From: Haemophilus sp. C1
GTDB taxonomy: Bacteria > Pseudomonadota > Gammaproteobacteria > Enterobacterales > Pasteurellaceae
Length of the DNA: 25,719 nucleotides
Assembly (NCBI RefSeq): GCF_001276515.1
Contig: NZ_LDVZ01000023.1
Span: 1-25,719, forward strand
Direction of reading: 5' to 3'
In this document: piece by piece, positions 18,491 to 25,719 of the stretch
Numbering within the stretch: position 1 is the stretch's first letter
Layout of the letters: each line of letters opens with the position of its first letter
The notes under the pieces: generated by a model
Told to the model about the DNA's origin: nothing
The model's input: the letters and a program-made list of their open reading frames with translations, nothing else
Database searches by the model: none
Position numbers and translations under genes: made by a program

Positions 18491-19158
18491 TTCCACAAAC
18501 CCTTGAACAATTACTTTCCCAAGCGCAATCTATCGCTGGCTTAACTTTTGGAGAGTTAGCGGATGAATTGCATATTCCTGTCCCGCCTGATTTAAAACGT
18601 GATAAAGGCTGGGTGGGAATGTTATTAGAGCGCGCTTTAGGTGCAACGGCAGGAAGTAAAGCTGAACAGGATTTTTCCCATTTAGGTGTTGAGCTTAAAA
18701 CATTGCCGATTAATGCTGAGGGTTATCCGCTTGAAACCACTTTTGTGAGTCTTGCCCCGTTGGTACAAAATTCTGGGGTTAAATGGGAAAATTCCCACGT
18801 TCGTCATAAACTTTCTTGTGTACTTTGGATGCCTATTGAAGGCAGTCGCCATATTCCATTGCGTGAACGCCATATCGGCGCACCAATTTTATGGAAGCCA
18901 ACCGCTGAGCAAGAACGTCAATTAAAACAAGATTGGGAAGAATTGATGGATTTAATTGTACTTGGCAAATTGGAGCAAATTACCGCTCGAATTGGGGAAG
19001 TTATGCAACTTCGCCCGAAGGGGGCAAATAGTCGCGCTGTGACAAAAGGCATAGGAAAAAATGGCGAAATTATAGATACCTTGCCTTTAGGTTTTTATCT
19101 AAGAAAAGAATTTACCGCTCAAATTTTGAAAGCATTTTTAGATGTAAAGCCACTTTAA
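18487..19158 (+). CDS. mutH: MutH, methyl-directed mismatch repair endonuclease
   Basis: A 223-residue MutH of normal length. The catalytic D-x6-E-x-K is visible as D62, E69, K71 in [15 protein letters not shown], and [23 protein letters not shown] is typical. It nicks the unmethylated strand at hemimethylated GATC after MutS-MutL recognition. The start overlaps ogt by four bases; the 3' end overlaps the convergent tilS by four bases, leaving no room for a terminator. Mismatch repair does not usually act on tetranucleotide loops, so its presence should not silence the oafA repeat switch. Confidence 0.96.
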   Translation: MIPQTLEQLLSQAQSIAGLTFGELADELHIPVPPDLKRDKGWVGMLLERALGATAGSKAEQDFSHLGVELKTLPINAEGYPLETTFVSLAPLVQNSGVKWENSHVRHKLSCVLWMPIEGSRHIPLRERHIGAPILWKPTAEQERQLKQDWEELMDLIVLGKLEQITARIGEVMQLRPKGANSRAVTKGIGKNGEIIDTLPLGFYLRKEFTAQILKAFLDVKPL

Positions 19159-20447
19159 CTTGACTTTAAAACACTGAAAAAACCGACCGCACTTTTTAGA
19201 TTGTTGCCATAAAAAATTAAAGGGATCCTATTTCGTTCCCAAGGTGGCACGCCTAACTCTTGCCAGATTTTTTTTATATCTTCTCTTGGGCGTTTCGGAT
19301 GATGTTTAATTTTGCCCGAATAGCCAAAGCGAATAGAAATAGGCAAGTTCGTTTTTTCTAGCGTCACAGAGTAATCCTGCCAGTAGAAAATCAGGTTTTG
19401 TTCATTTTCTTGAACAGTGAGATTGCCTAAATCATCGGGTAAACTTAGCGTGTTTTGTTCTAATTTTAGGGAGCATTTGGTTAGATCAGAAAACGGCTTA
19501 GTTAAATATAAACAGTCCTGATAACGTCGAATGACTTTATTTACAAGCTGAAATTGAGGATTTGCCTCTTCTTTTGCAAAAACAACATCATTAATAAGTT
19601 GTGTAAGTTGGCGTTTACTTGGCATTTCAAGTTGGTTTTTGGCAAGCCACATACGCAAAAGTGCGGTCTGTTTTGCTGGTGAATATTCGCGAAATTGGAG
19701 CAGTTTAAATTGGCTTTTAATTTGACAATGTTCTGCAAAGGATTCGCTCAATAAATCATTAATTAACTGTTGCTGTTCAAAACAATGTTGAGCAGAACGT
19801 TGCACGGTTAAATCAAAATGAGCCCAGCGTTCACGTAATTCAGGCAAAATTTCATTGCGCAAGAAATTGCGATCAAATCGATTATCCTCATTACTTTCGT
19901 CTGTAATCCAGTTGAGATTTTCTTTTTGCGCGTAATCTTCTAACTGTGAGCGAGTAAAGCCTAACAACGGGCGTAAAATTGGCATGCCAAATAATACACT
20001 TTGTTGTTGCATGGCGCCTAAGCCTTGTAACCCACTACCACGTTTTAGCGCTAAGAAAAATGTTTCTGTTTGATCGTTTAAATGATGCGCCGTGACGAGT
20101 ATTTCTTGTGTTTGAAGATGTTTTTTTATAGCTTGATAGCGTGCTTCACGAGCGCCAGCCTCAATACCATTGGCTTTATCTACTTGTACTCGTTCGATAA
20201 TCAACGGAATTTGAAATTGATCGCATAAGTCTTGGCAGTGTTTGGCCCAATTATCTGCGTTTTGGCTTAATCCGTGATGAATGTGGATCGCTCGTACTGA
20301 TAAAGGCGGTAAGTGCGGTTGTTTTTGACGAAGTTTTGCAAATAAGGAAAGAAGTACAGTGGAATCCAAACCACCACTCAAGGCGATAAGAAATCCTTGA
20401 GTAGAGGTTTGTTTGAGTTGTTTTTCAATGTCTGAAAGTAAGTCCAT
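19155..20447 (-). CDS. tilS: tRNA(Ile)-lysidine synthase
   Basis: A 430-residue N-type ATP pyrophosphatase. The PP-loop SGGLDS is at residues 24-29 in [59 protein letters not shown] and [17 protein letters not shown] are all family blocks; the C-terminal domain includes [27 protein letters not shown]. TilS changes C34 of the CAU tRNA-Ile to lysidine, switching it to AUA reading, and is normally essential. The start overlaps the pdxY stop (TAATG). Three exact uptake signals lie inside, one at the 3' end (19186-19194). Confidence 0.96.
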   Translation of the reverse strand: MDLLSDIEKQLKQTSTQGFLIALSGGLDSTVLLSLFAKLRQKQPHLPPLSVRAIHIHHGLSQNADNWAKHCQDLCDQFQIPLIIERVQVDKANGIEAGAREARYQAIKKHLQTQEILVTAHHLNDQTETFFLALKRGSGLQGLGAMQQQSVLFGMPILRPLLGFTRSQLEDYAQKENLNWITDESNEDNRFDRNFLRNEILPELRERWAHFDLTVQRSAQHCFEQQQLINDLLSESFAEHCQIKSQFKLLQFREYSPAKQTALLRMWLAKNQLEMPSKRQLTQLINDVVFAKEEANPQFQLVNKVIRRYQDCLYLTKPFSDLTKCSLKLEQNTLSLPDDLGNLTVQENEQNLIFYWQDYSVTLEKTNLPISIRFGYSGKIKHHPKRPREDIKKIWQELGVPPWERNRIPLIFYGNNLKSAVGFFSVLKSS

Positions 20448-21313
20448 TAGGCAACTTTTTCAGCTTTATAATTGCTGCTTGGGTTGAGAATTTCAAAACG
20501 TGCAGCAATCGTTTGTAATTCGTAAGAACCCAGTTCAAAGGTGGTTTTCATTACGCCTGCTACTTCATTATTCATCGCTTCAAAGGCTTCTACATCAGAT
20601 TTTCCATTGAGTAAATTTGCTAAGAATGTACCCGCAATTAAATCGCCCACGCCCACTGGTTCAAAGTTGAATTGATAAAGTGGACGGCTTAAATGCCAAA
20701 CCCCCTCTGGGGTTGCCATAATAATTTCAAATGTATCAGGATCGTTGATTTTACCCGCACTGCCTAAATGTTTAACAAGAACTTTCTTCACGCCTTTTGC
20801 AATCAACGCATTCACTGCTTTTAATACATCGTCAAAGGTATTAATTGGAAATTCGGTTAGCTGACGCAATTCGTGTAAGTTTGGCGTCATAATATCTGCC
20901 ACTGAAATGGCTTTTTCAATAAGCGCTTCGCGAACACCATTGGCAACCACGCAGATTTTTTTCGGATGTGGCATTACAGGGTCGCATAAATAAAGCGCAT
21001 TTGGATTACGCAGTTTGATTTGCTCTAAAGCAAAAAGAATTTGATCGACTTGTTCCGCAGAACCTAAATAACCTGATAACAAAGCATCACATTCTTGTAG
21101 TTTTTCAATGCTATCGAGTCCGGTCACTATTTCTCGGATTTGTTCTTGCGGAATGACCATACCTGTCCATTTTCCGTATTGGGTGTGATTAGAAAATTGA
21201 ACGGTATTTAATGCCCATACATCGACGCCTAATAACTGCATTGGAAAAGTCGCAGATTTGTTACCCGCAAAACCATAGACCACGTGGGATTGGATTGAAA
21301 GTACGTTTTTCAT
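20447..21313 (-). CDS. pdxY: Pyridoxal kinase PdxY
   Basis: A 288-residue ribokinase-fold kinase. [60 protein letters not shown] and [17 protein letters not shown] (containing the likely catalytic Asp) match PdxY. It phosphorylates pyridoxal to pyridoxal phosphate in the salvage pathway; NAD-dependent Haemophilus relies largely on such salvage. PdxK is the alternative, but length and the motif set favour PdxY. GGAG precedes the ATG. It is coupled to tilS through a one-base overlap (TAATG), an arrangement with no obvious functional logic. Confidence 0.93.
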   Translation of the reverse strand: MKNVLSIQSHVVYGFAGNKSATFPMQLLGVDVWALNTVQFSNHTQYGKWTGMVIPQEQIREIVTGLDSIEKLQECDALLSGYLGSAEQVDQILFALEQIKLRNPNALYLCDPVMPHPKKICVVANGVREALIEKAISVADIMTPNLHELRQLTEFPINTFDDVLKAVNALIAKGVKKVLVKHLGSAGKINDPDTFEIIMATPEGVWHLSRPLYQFNFEPVGVGDLIAGTFLANLLNGKSDVEAFEAMNNEVAGVMKTTFELGSYELQTIAARFEILNPSSNYKAEKVA

Positions 21314-21339
21314 TGTGTTTTCTCCTTTGTTGTATATTT

Positions 21340-21375
21340 AGATCAAAAAAGAGCGGCAAAAATCACCGCTCTTTT
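21340..21375 (-). terminator. Rho-independent terminator after accA
   Basis: A perfect 10-bp stem AAAAGAGCGG (21347-21356) / CCGCTCTTTT (21366-21375) lies 11 bases after the accA stop. On the minus strand it runs into TTTTTT. It sets off pdxY-tilS, whose own promoter must lie within 21314-21346 or depend on read-through. Confidence 0.88.
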
Positions 21376-21385
21376 AGAATGTTAG

Positions 21386-22333
21386 TTAGCAATAACCGTA
21401 AGACATTAAACGTTCATAGCGTCTATTTAATAATTCTTCTTTGCTTAGCTCGTCGAGCTCTGCTAAATCTTCTTTTAAACGAAGTTTTAAGTTTTCAGCC
21501 ATTTTCGCATAATTACGATGTGCGCCACCCAAAGGTTCTTGCACAATGCTGTCGATAAGATTTAATTCTTTTAAACGGCTTGCAGTTAATCCCATTACTT
21601 CAGCTGCGGTTGATGCTTTTTCTGCACTTTTCCAAAGAATAGAAGCACAGCCTTCTGGAGAAATAACAGAATAGGTTGAATACTGTAACATATTAACTTT
21701 ATCGCCTACACCAATAGCTAATGCACCGCCAGAACCGCCTTCACCGATAACGGTACAAATAACGGGAACGGTAAGTTGCGCCATTTCGCGTAAGTTGCGA
21801 GCGATAGCTTCCGCTTGACCGCGCTCTTCTGCGCCAATACCTGGATAAGCCCCCGGGGTATCAATAAATGTGATAATTGGCAATTTAAAACGTTCAGCCA
21901 TTTCCATTAAACGTAAAGCCTTGCGGTAGCCTTCAGGTGCAGGCATACCAAAATTGCGTTGTACTTTTTCTTTTACGGAACGACCTTTTTGATGACCAAT
22001 CACCATCACTGGGCGACCATCTAAACGTGCAAGACCGCCCACGATCGCTTTATCATTAGCAAATGCGCGATCGCCTGCAAGTTCTTCAAATTCAGTAAAA
22101 ATATGTTCGATATAATCTAATGTATAAGGGCGGTTTGGATGACGCGCCATACGTGAAACTTGCCAAGCATCGAGGTTAGCAAAGGTTTTTTTAGTGAGTT
22201 CGTTACTTTTCTTTTGTAAGCGTTTGATTTCATCAGTTAAATCAACTTTATCATCCGATGCTGCGCGTAATGCTTCAATTTTTGCTTCTAATTCAGCAAT
22301 CGGCAATTCAAAATCTAAATATTCTTGGCTCAT
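21386..22333 (-). CDS. accA: Acetyl-CoA carboxylase carboxyltransferase alpha subunit
   Basis: A 315-residue AccA of normal length. [23 protein letters not shown] begins the protein; [53 protein letters not shown] and [15 protein letters not shown] are the carboxyltransferase core. With AccD it moves the carboxyl from biotin to acetyl-CoA, giving malonyl-CoA for fatty acid synthesis; AccB, AccC and AccD are encoded elsewhere. AGGA eight bases before the ATG supports the start. It stands alone here, between znuB and a terminator, with a probable promoter in the 88-base gap upstream. Confidence 0.97.
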   Translation of the reverse strand: MSQEYLDFELPIAELEAKIEALRAASDDKVDLTDEIKRLQKKSNELTKKTFANLDAWQVSRMARHPNRPYTLDYIEHIFTEFEELAGDRAFANDKAIVGGLARLDGRPVMVIGHQKGRSVKEKVQRNFGMPAPEGYRKALRLMEMAERFKLPIITFIDTPGAYPGIGAEERGQAEAIARNLREMAQLTVPVICTVIGEGGSGGALAIGVGDKVNMLQYSTYSVISPEGCASILWKSAEKASTAAEVMGLTASRLKELNLIDSIVQEPLGGAHRNYAKMAENLKLRLKEDLAELDELSKEELLNRRYERLMSYGYC

Positions 22334-22368
22334 TTTCTTATCCTAAAAAGACCGTAAAAATTGACCGC

Positions 22369-22397
22369 ACTTTATCAAGAATTAAAGTGTGGCGCAA
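22369..22397 (-). promoter_or_regulatory. Possible accA promoter overlapping an uptake signal
   Basis: On the minus strand TTGCGC (22397-22392) and TAAAGT (22374-22369) are 17 bases apart, 36 bases before the accA ATG. The -10 element shares its last bases with the uptake signal at 22364-22372. The match is moderate. Confidence 0.35.
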
Positions 22398-22421
22398 ATG
22401 GTTTTCACTGGTTGGGCAAGC

Positions 22422-23207
22422 TTATAATCGCTCTTTTTGGAAGAGTGATAAGACAAATAAAAACGCTGAACAAATGACAACGGAAGGCCCCGCAGCGGTA
22501 TCATAAAAGGCTGATAATATTAGCCCTGCTATGATCGATAACATACTGACTACAATTGCCCAGCCTACCATAGATTCTGGCGTTCTCGCAAAACGACGAG
22601 CGGTTGCAGCAGGAATTATTAATAAGGATGTGATAATTAATGCACCGACAAATTTCATGCTCAAGGCAATAGTTAACGCTGTTAATATCATCAAAATAAA
22701 ACGCATTTTTTTGATATTAATGCCTTCAACTTGCGCGAGTTCTGGCGATACGGTGGTGGAAAGTAAGGATTGCCAAAAGTAAATTAGTGTTGAAAGCACT
22801 ATTATCACGCCAATCCCAATATAAATTAAATCGGTATAATTAATTGCAAGCAAATCCCCAAATAAGTAACTCATCAAATCTACCCGTACATTCTGTAGTA
22901 ATCCTACTGTCACCACCCCGAGGGATAAACAGCTATGAGCGATAATGCCGAGCAAAGTATCAATGGAAAATTGCGTATTGCTTTCTAACCACACCATTGC
23001 GATAGCAAGAATTAAGGTAAGCACGACAATTGCAATGTAAGGATTGATTTGTAAGAAAATACCTAATGCTACGCCGAGCAACGCAGAGTGAGAAAGGGTG
23101 TCGCCAAAATAAGCCATTTTCCGCCACACCACAAATACGCCAAGTGGCGCGGTAATAAGTGAAAGCAAAATGCCTGTTAAAAGGGCTGGAAATAAAATTT
23201 CAAACAT
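22422..23207 (-). CDS. znuB: ZnuB, zinc ABC transporter permease
   Basis: A 261-residue very hydrophobic protein with about seven to eight membrane helices, of the ABC-3 metal permease family. The N-terminus [45 protein letters not shown] is characteristic of ZnuB/MntB-like permeases. Together with ZnuC and a periplasmic zinc-binding ZnuA it imports Zn2+. Its ATG overlaps the znuC stop (TAATG), so translation is coupled. znuA is not in the window; in E. coli it sits divergently between znuCB and mepM, but here mepM is reached directly. Confidence 0.94.
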   Translation of the reverse strand: MFEILFPALLTGILLSLITAPLGVFVVWRKMAYFGDTLSHSALLGVALGIFLQINPYIAIVVLTLILAIAMVWLESNTQFSIDTLLGIIAHSCLSLGVVTVGLLQNVRVDLMSYLFGDLLAINYTDLIYIGIGVIIVLSTLIYFWQSLLSTTVSPELAQVEGINIKKMRFILMILTALTIALSMKFVGALIITSLLIIPAATARRFARTPESMVGWAIVVSMLSIIAGLILSAFYDTAAGPSVVICSAFLFVLSLFQKERL

Positions 23208-24013
23208 TATTTATCCTTATTTTGACAATGCACAGCTGATGAATTACAACCGCACACATCACCATGTAAGGTGTGATGATGATTGTGATGATGGGTATAA
23301 AAGCCAACATTTTGTGCGAGCTGATTTCCCCATAAACGCATAAATGTTGGATCATTTGACAGGGCATCGGGCGTACCTGCACAGCAAATATGTTGGTTAA
23401 TACACAATACTTCTTTACTGTCTGCCATCACAATGTGTAAATCGTGCGATACCATCAATACGGCACAATTTAATTTTTGTTGGGTTTGATGAATGAGCTG
23501 ATAAAGCTCAGCTTGACCAGTAATGTCTACGCCTTGAGTGGGTTCGTCTAGCACAAGTAAATTTGGTTTATTTAAAATTGCACGCGCCAATAATACGCGT
23601 TGCATTTCACCGCCAGAAAGTTTTTGCATATTACTTTTGCGTAAATGTGAAATTGAAAGTTGCTCAAGTGCGGTAGATATTTCTTGTGTTTTAAGGCCTT
23701 TTTTTAGCGAAAGGAATCGCTCAACCGTAATAGGCAAACTATGATCCAAATGGATTTTCTGTGGAACATAGCCAATGCGAACATTTTTACTGTAAATGAC
23801 TTCGCCAGAAGTGGGCGTTTGTAGTTTTAATAAGGTTTTTAATAACGTTGATTTACCACCACCATTTGGCCCAACAATAGTGATAATAGAATTCGGATAA
23901 ATATTTAAATTAATATTTTGTAGTGCAGTTTTTTGTGCGAAAACCACATTGATATTTTTTAATTGAATGAGCGGTTGTTGGTTTTGCTCGCGATGGATAC
24001 CTGTGATGTTCAT
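23207..24013 (-). CDS. znuC: ZnuC, zinc ABC transporter ATP-binding protein
   Basis: A 268-residue ABC ATPase. Walker [10 protein letters not shown] (48-56), signature LSGGEMQ (132-138), Walker B LLVLDEP (152-158) and switch His190 are all intact. I place the start at 24013, where AGAGGTGAT stands six bases upstream; the frame is open to 24124 but those extra 37 residues do not belong to the fold and would cover the promoter. The C-terminus carries a metal-ligand-rich tail, [10 protein letters not shown] (241-250) followed by CGC (254-256) and HC (262-263), probably a zinc buffer or sensor. It energises ZnuB. An uptake signal lies inside at 23666-23674. Confidence 0.94.
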   Translation of the reverse strand: MNITGIHREQNQQPLIQLKNINVVFAQKTALQNINLNIYPNSIITIVGPNGGGKSTLLKTLLKLQTPTSGEVIYSKNVRIGYVPQKIHLDHSLPITVERFLSLKKGLKTQEISTALEQLSISHLRKSNMQKLSGGEMQRVLLARAILNKPNLLVLDEPTQGVDITGQAELYQLIHQTQQKLNCAVLMVSHDLHIVMADSKEVLCINQHICCAGTPDALSNDPTFMRLWGNQLAQNVGFYTHHHNHHHTLHGDVCGCNSSAVHCQNKDK

Positions 24014-24043
24014 TAAATCACCTCTTATTAAAAGTGGTGGGGG

Positions 24044-24072
24044 AAAATAGCGCATTTTGACAGATTTCTCAA
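24044..24072 (-). promoter_or_regulatory. Probable znuCB promoter
   Basis: On the minus strand TTGAGA (24072-24067) and TATTTT (24049-24044) are exactly 17 bases apart and end 30 bases before the znuC ATG. I looked for a Zur operator in 24014-24183 and saw no convincing copy of the palindrome. Confidence 0.55.
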
Positions 24073-24117
24073 GATTTTCTCTCTTATGTCGAATATTTAA
24101 GCGTTTGAATAATGCTT

Positions 24118-24146
24118 TTTCCATAGGAATGAATTTTCTTTATAAT
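24118..24146 (+). promoter_or_regulatory. Probable mepM promoter
   Basis: TTTCCA (24118-24123) and a consensus TATAAT (24141-24146) are 17 bases apart and lie 37 bases before the mepM start region, back to back with the znuC promoter. Confidence 0.65.
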
Positions 24147-24183
24147 CTGTAGTCTGAATGCTGAAAACTTTTTTATTTTAGGG

Positions 24184-25620
24184 ATGCCAGTGCAACACGT
24201 AAAATTAGCTCGAGATAGACGAAAAAAACGCGCATATATAAAAGTAGGCGTGTTTTTTGTTGCTATTCTGCTTATTTTGACAGGCATTTTACTTACAATA
24301 AAAGACAAATCTGAAGAAAATCCGGTTTTCTCCACCGCAGATAATATGGAATATCACGCGTTAAATACATCGCCAAGTAAAACGCTACAAAATTCCACCT
24401 CACTTCAATCTGATGAAAACGCCACCTCTTATGATGATGAGCTACAAGCAAAAGATGACGAAGTTGATGAAATAAACCCACCTTCGGATGATCTCGATAC
24501 CTTACCCCAACACGCTCAAGACGCACTTAATGGTCTATTAGATGCTGCCGATCAAGCCATAAGAATTACCGATCAATTTAGCTATACGGTGACCGAAGGG
24601 GATACCTTAAAAGATGTTTTGGCTCAGTCTGGCTTGGATGATTTAACAGTACAACAGTTGCTCGCGCTAGATTCTGATTTAGCCCACTTAAAAGCAGGTC
24701 AGCAGTTTTATTGGGTTTTAGATAAAAGTGACAACTTAGAATATTTGAATTGGCTGGTATCTGAAAAAGAAGAACGGGTTTATGAACGTGTTGAAGATGG
24801 GCAGTTTAAACGCCAACTCATTGAAAAGAAAAGTATTTGGCGAAAAGAAGTATTAAAAGGCGAAATTAATGGTTCTTTTTCGGCGAGTTTAAAAGCACAG
24901 GGTTTAGATAATCGCCAAATTAGCCAATTAACCACCGCTCTTCAATGGCAGATAAGCATACAGAAATTGAAAAAAGGAACTCAATTTGCCATTTTAGTTT
25001 CTCGTGAATATTTAGGCGATAAACTCACTGGTCAGGGTAATGTTGAGGCGTTACGTATTTCATCTGGTGGTAAAAACTATTATGCTGTGCAAGCTGTAAA
25101 TGGTCGTTATTATAATCAGCAAGGAGAAACCTTAGGCAAAGGTTTTGCTCGTTATCCATTGCAACGCCAAGCACGCGTTTCTTCCCCTTTTAATCCAAAT
25201 CGTCGTCATCCAGTAACTGGGCGTGTACGACCGCATAAAGGTGTGGATTTCTCTGTTTCTCAAGGTACACCGATTATCGCTCCAGCAGATGGCGTAGTTG
25301 AAAAAGTCGCTTATCAGGCTGGTGGTGCAGGGCGTTATGTTATGTTGCGTCACGGGCGTGAATATCAAACTGTTTATATGCATTTGAGCAAACCCTTAGT
25401 AAAAGCAGGGCAAACAGTTAAAAAAGGCGAACGTATTGCTCTTTCTGGTAACACGGGCATTTCTACGGGGCCGCATTTACATTATGAATTTCATATTAAC
25501 GGTCGGGCAGTGAATCCTCTTACCGTAAAATTGCCGGGTACTAGCAGCGGTATGAGTTCAGCTGAACGTAAACAATTCCTTGTTCGTGTTCGTGAAGCAG
25601 AAAAAATGTTAAAACCTTAG
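24184..25620 (+). CDS. mepM: MepM (YebA), M23-family murein DD-endopeptidase
   Basis: Up to 478 residues. A basic start (RDRRKKR) precedes one membrane anchor (about 20-39), then an acidic linker, a LysM/OapA-like segment [20 protein letters not shown] near 134-153, and the LytM (M23) domain. Zinc ligands and catalytic residues are visible: H351-xxx-D355, H400 in YMHLS, and H431-L-H433 in GPHLHYEF. It cleaves D-Ala-mDAP crosslinks so that the sacculus can grow. The start is uncertain: ATG 24184 abuts the AGGG ribosome-binding site, whereas the in-frame GTG at 24190 lies at normal spacing, giving 476 residues. It is divergent from znuCB, as in E. coli, and itself zinc-dependent. Confidence 0.93.
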   Translation: MPVQHVKLARDRRKKRAYIKVGVFFVAILLILTGILLTIKDKSEENPVFSTADNMEYHALNTSPSKTLQNSTSLQSDENATSYDDELQAKDDEVDEINPPSDDLDTLPQHAQDALNGLLDAADQAIRITDQFSYTVTEGDTLKDVLAQSGLDDLTVQQLLALDSDLAHLKAGQQFYWVLDKSDNLEYLNWLVSEKEERVYERVEDGQFKRQLIEKKSIWRKEVLKGEINGSFSASLKAQGLDNRQISQLTTALQWQISIQKLKKGTQFAILVSREYLGDKLTGQGNVEALRISSGGKNYYAVQAVNGRYYNQQGETLGKGFARYPLQRQARVSSPFNPNRRHPVTGRVRPHKGVDFSVSQGTPIIAPADGVVEKVAYQAGGAGRYVMLRHGREYQTVYMHLSKPLVKAGQTVKKGERIALSGNTGISTGPHLHYEFHINGRAVNPLTVKLPGTSSGMSSAERKQFLVRVREAEKMLKP

Positions 25621-25632
25621 CTATATAAAGTG

Positions 25633-25674
25633 ATCTGCACCCCAAAATCTGGACACCTACTTTGAGGTGCAGAT
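25633..25674 (+). promoter_or_regulatory. Inverted repeat at IS end overlapping the transposase ribosome-binding site
   Basis: ATCTGCACC (25633-25641) and GGTGCAGAT (25666-25674) are perfect 9-bp inverses with a 24-base loop. The right arm includes part of GAGG (25664-25667), the probable Shine-Dalgarno of the ATG at 25676. The stem can form only in RNA that begins upstream of the element. Confidence 0.6.
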
Positions 25675-25675
25675 T

Positions 25676-25719
25676 ATGTCCTACTCTTATCAATTTCGTT
25701 TGAAAATTATCAAACTCGT
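25676..25719 (+). CDS. IS transposase N-terminus (partial)
   Basis: Fourteen codons, MSYSYQFRLKIIKL, continue past the window edge. The pattern Y-x-x-x-F-R-L-K-x-I begins the helix-turn-helix OrfA proteins of IS3-family elements. GAGG precedes the ATG at nine bases. Too short for a firm family call; IS630-type transposases can begin similarly. Confidence 0.65.
   Translation, partial: MSYSYQFRLKIIKL

Larger units (their letters stand above)
25631..25719 (+). mobile_element. Left end of an insertion sequence, IS3-family-like (truncated by window)
   Basis: Eleven bases after the mepM stop, sequence beginning TGATCTGCACCCCAAAATCT followed by GGACA resembles the terminal inverted repeats of IS3-family (IS150-group) elements. 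A transposase-like start follows. The right end and target duplication are outside the window, so neither completeness nor exact boundary can be judged. Confidence 0.7.

Noticed and set aside
24014..24124. Long N-terminal extension of znuC to ATG 24124
   Set aside because: The extra residues lie outside the ABC fold and cover the predicted promoter, and a good ribosome-binding site precedes ATG 24013.
24014..24183. Zur operator for znuCB
   Set aside because: The AAAATAGCGCATTTT stretch at 24044-24058 is only loosely palindromic and does not match the known Zur consensus.

Overview
This window reads as Haemophilus influenzae or a very close relative. The base composition is AT-rich. The 9-base DNA uptake signal AAGTGCGGT/ACCGCACTT occurs exactly at least 22 times by eye, about once per 1.2 kb, which is the density known for H. 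influenzae. Nearly every gene has a familiar gamma-proteobacterial housekeeping counterpart, and several blocks keep E. coli gene order (yoaA-tsaB-slp-fadD-rnd, pth-ychF, nudF-cpdA, yfcZ/fadL, mepM/znuCB). I see no prophage, CRISPR array or restriction system. No gene-free stretch reaches 300 bases.

Layout. Bases 1-147 are the 3' end of a 5S rRNA and its terminator, so an rRNA operon lies to the left. Bases 271-6427 (+) hold yoaA (iron-sulphur helicase), tsaB (tRNA t6A synthesis), an Slp-type lipoprotein, fadD and rnd. Bases 6464-8348 (-) hold an OafA-like lipopolysaccharide O-acetyltransferase, broken into two frames at a run of 11 AAGC repeats: a phase-variable gene caught OFF. Bases 8421-10144 (-) are pth-ychF. 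Bases 10311-14817 (+) are rnfH-roxA-xseA and then nudF-cpdA. Bases 14909-15946 (-) are a lone purM with a PurR operator, and 16084-16371 (-) is yfcZ. Bases 16579-19158 (+) are fadL, ogt and mutH. Bases 19155-24013 (-) are tilS, pdxY, accA, znuB and znuC, running away from mepM (24184-25620, +). The right edge enters an insertion sequence resembling the IS3 family at about 25631.

Themes. Fatty-acid uptake and activation (fadL, fadD) and malonyl-CoA supply (accA) are all present, and a FadR-like operator sits upstream of fadL. DNA maintenance genes (yoaA, xseA, ogt, mutH) and RNA or translation genes (tsaB, rnd, pth, ychF, roxA, tilS) are frequent. cpdA sets cAMP, which in this genus controls competence, so it connects in principle with the dense uptake signals. 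Those signals are also reused as terminator stems, as promoter spacer and as N-terminal coding sequence.

The observations most worth following are the phase-variable acetyltransferase and its stop/start overlap in the OFF frame, the purM cassette without purN flanked by uptake-signal hairpins, the predicted FadR site, the His/Cys-rich tail of ZnuC, and a hairpin at the IS end that could mask the transposase ribosome-binding site. I did not find a wholly new multi-gene system.
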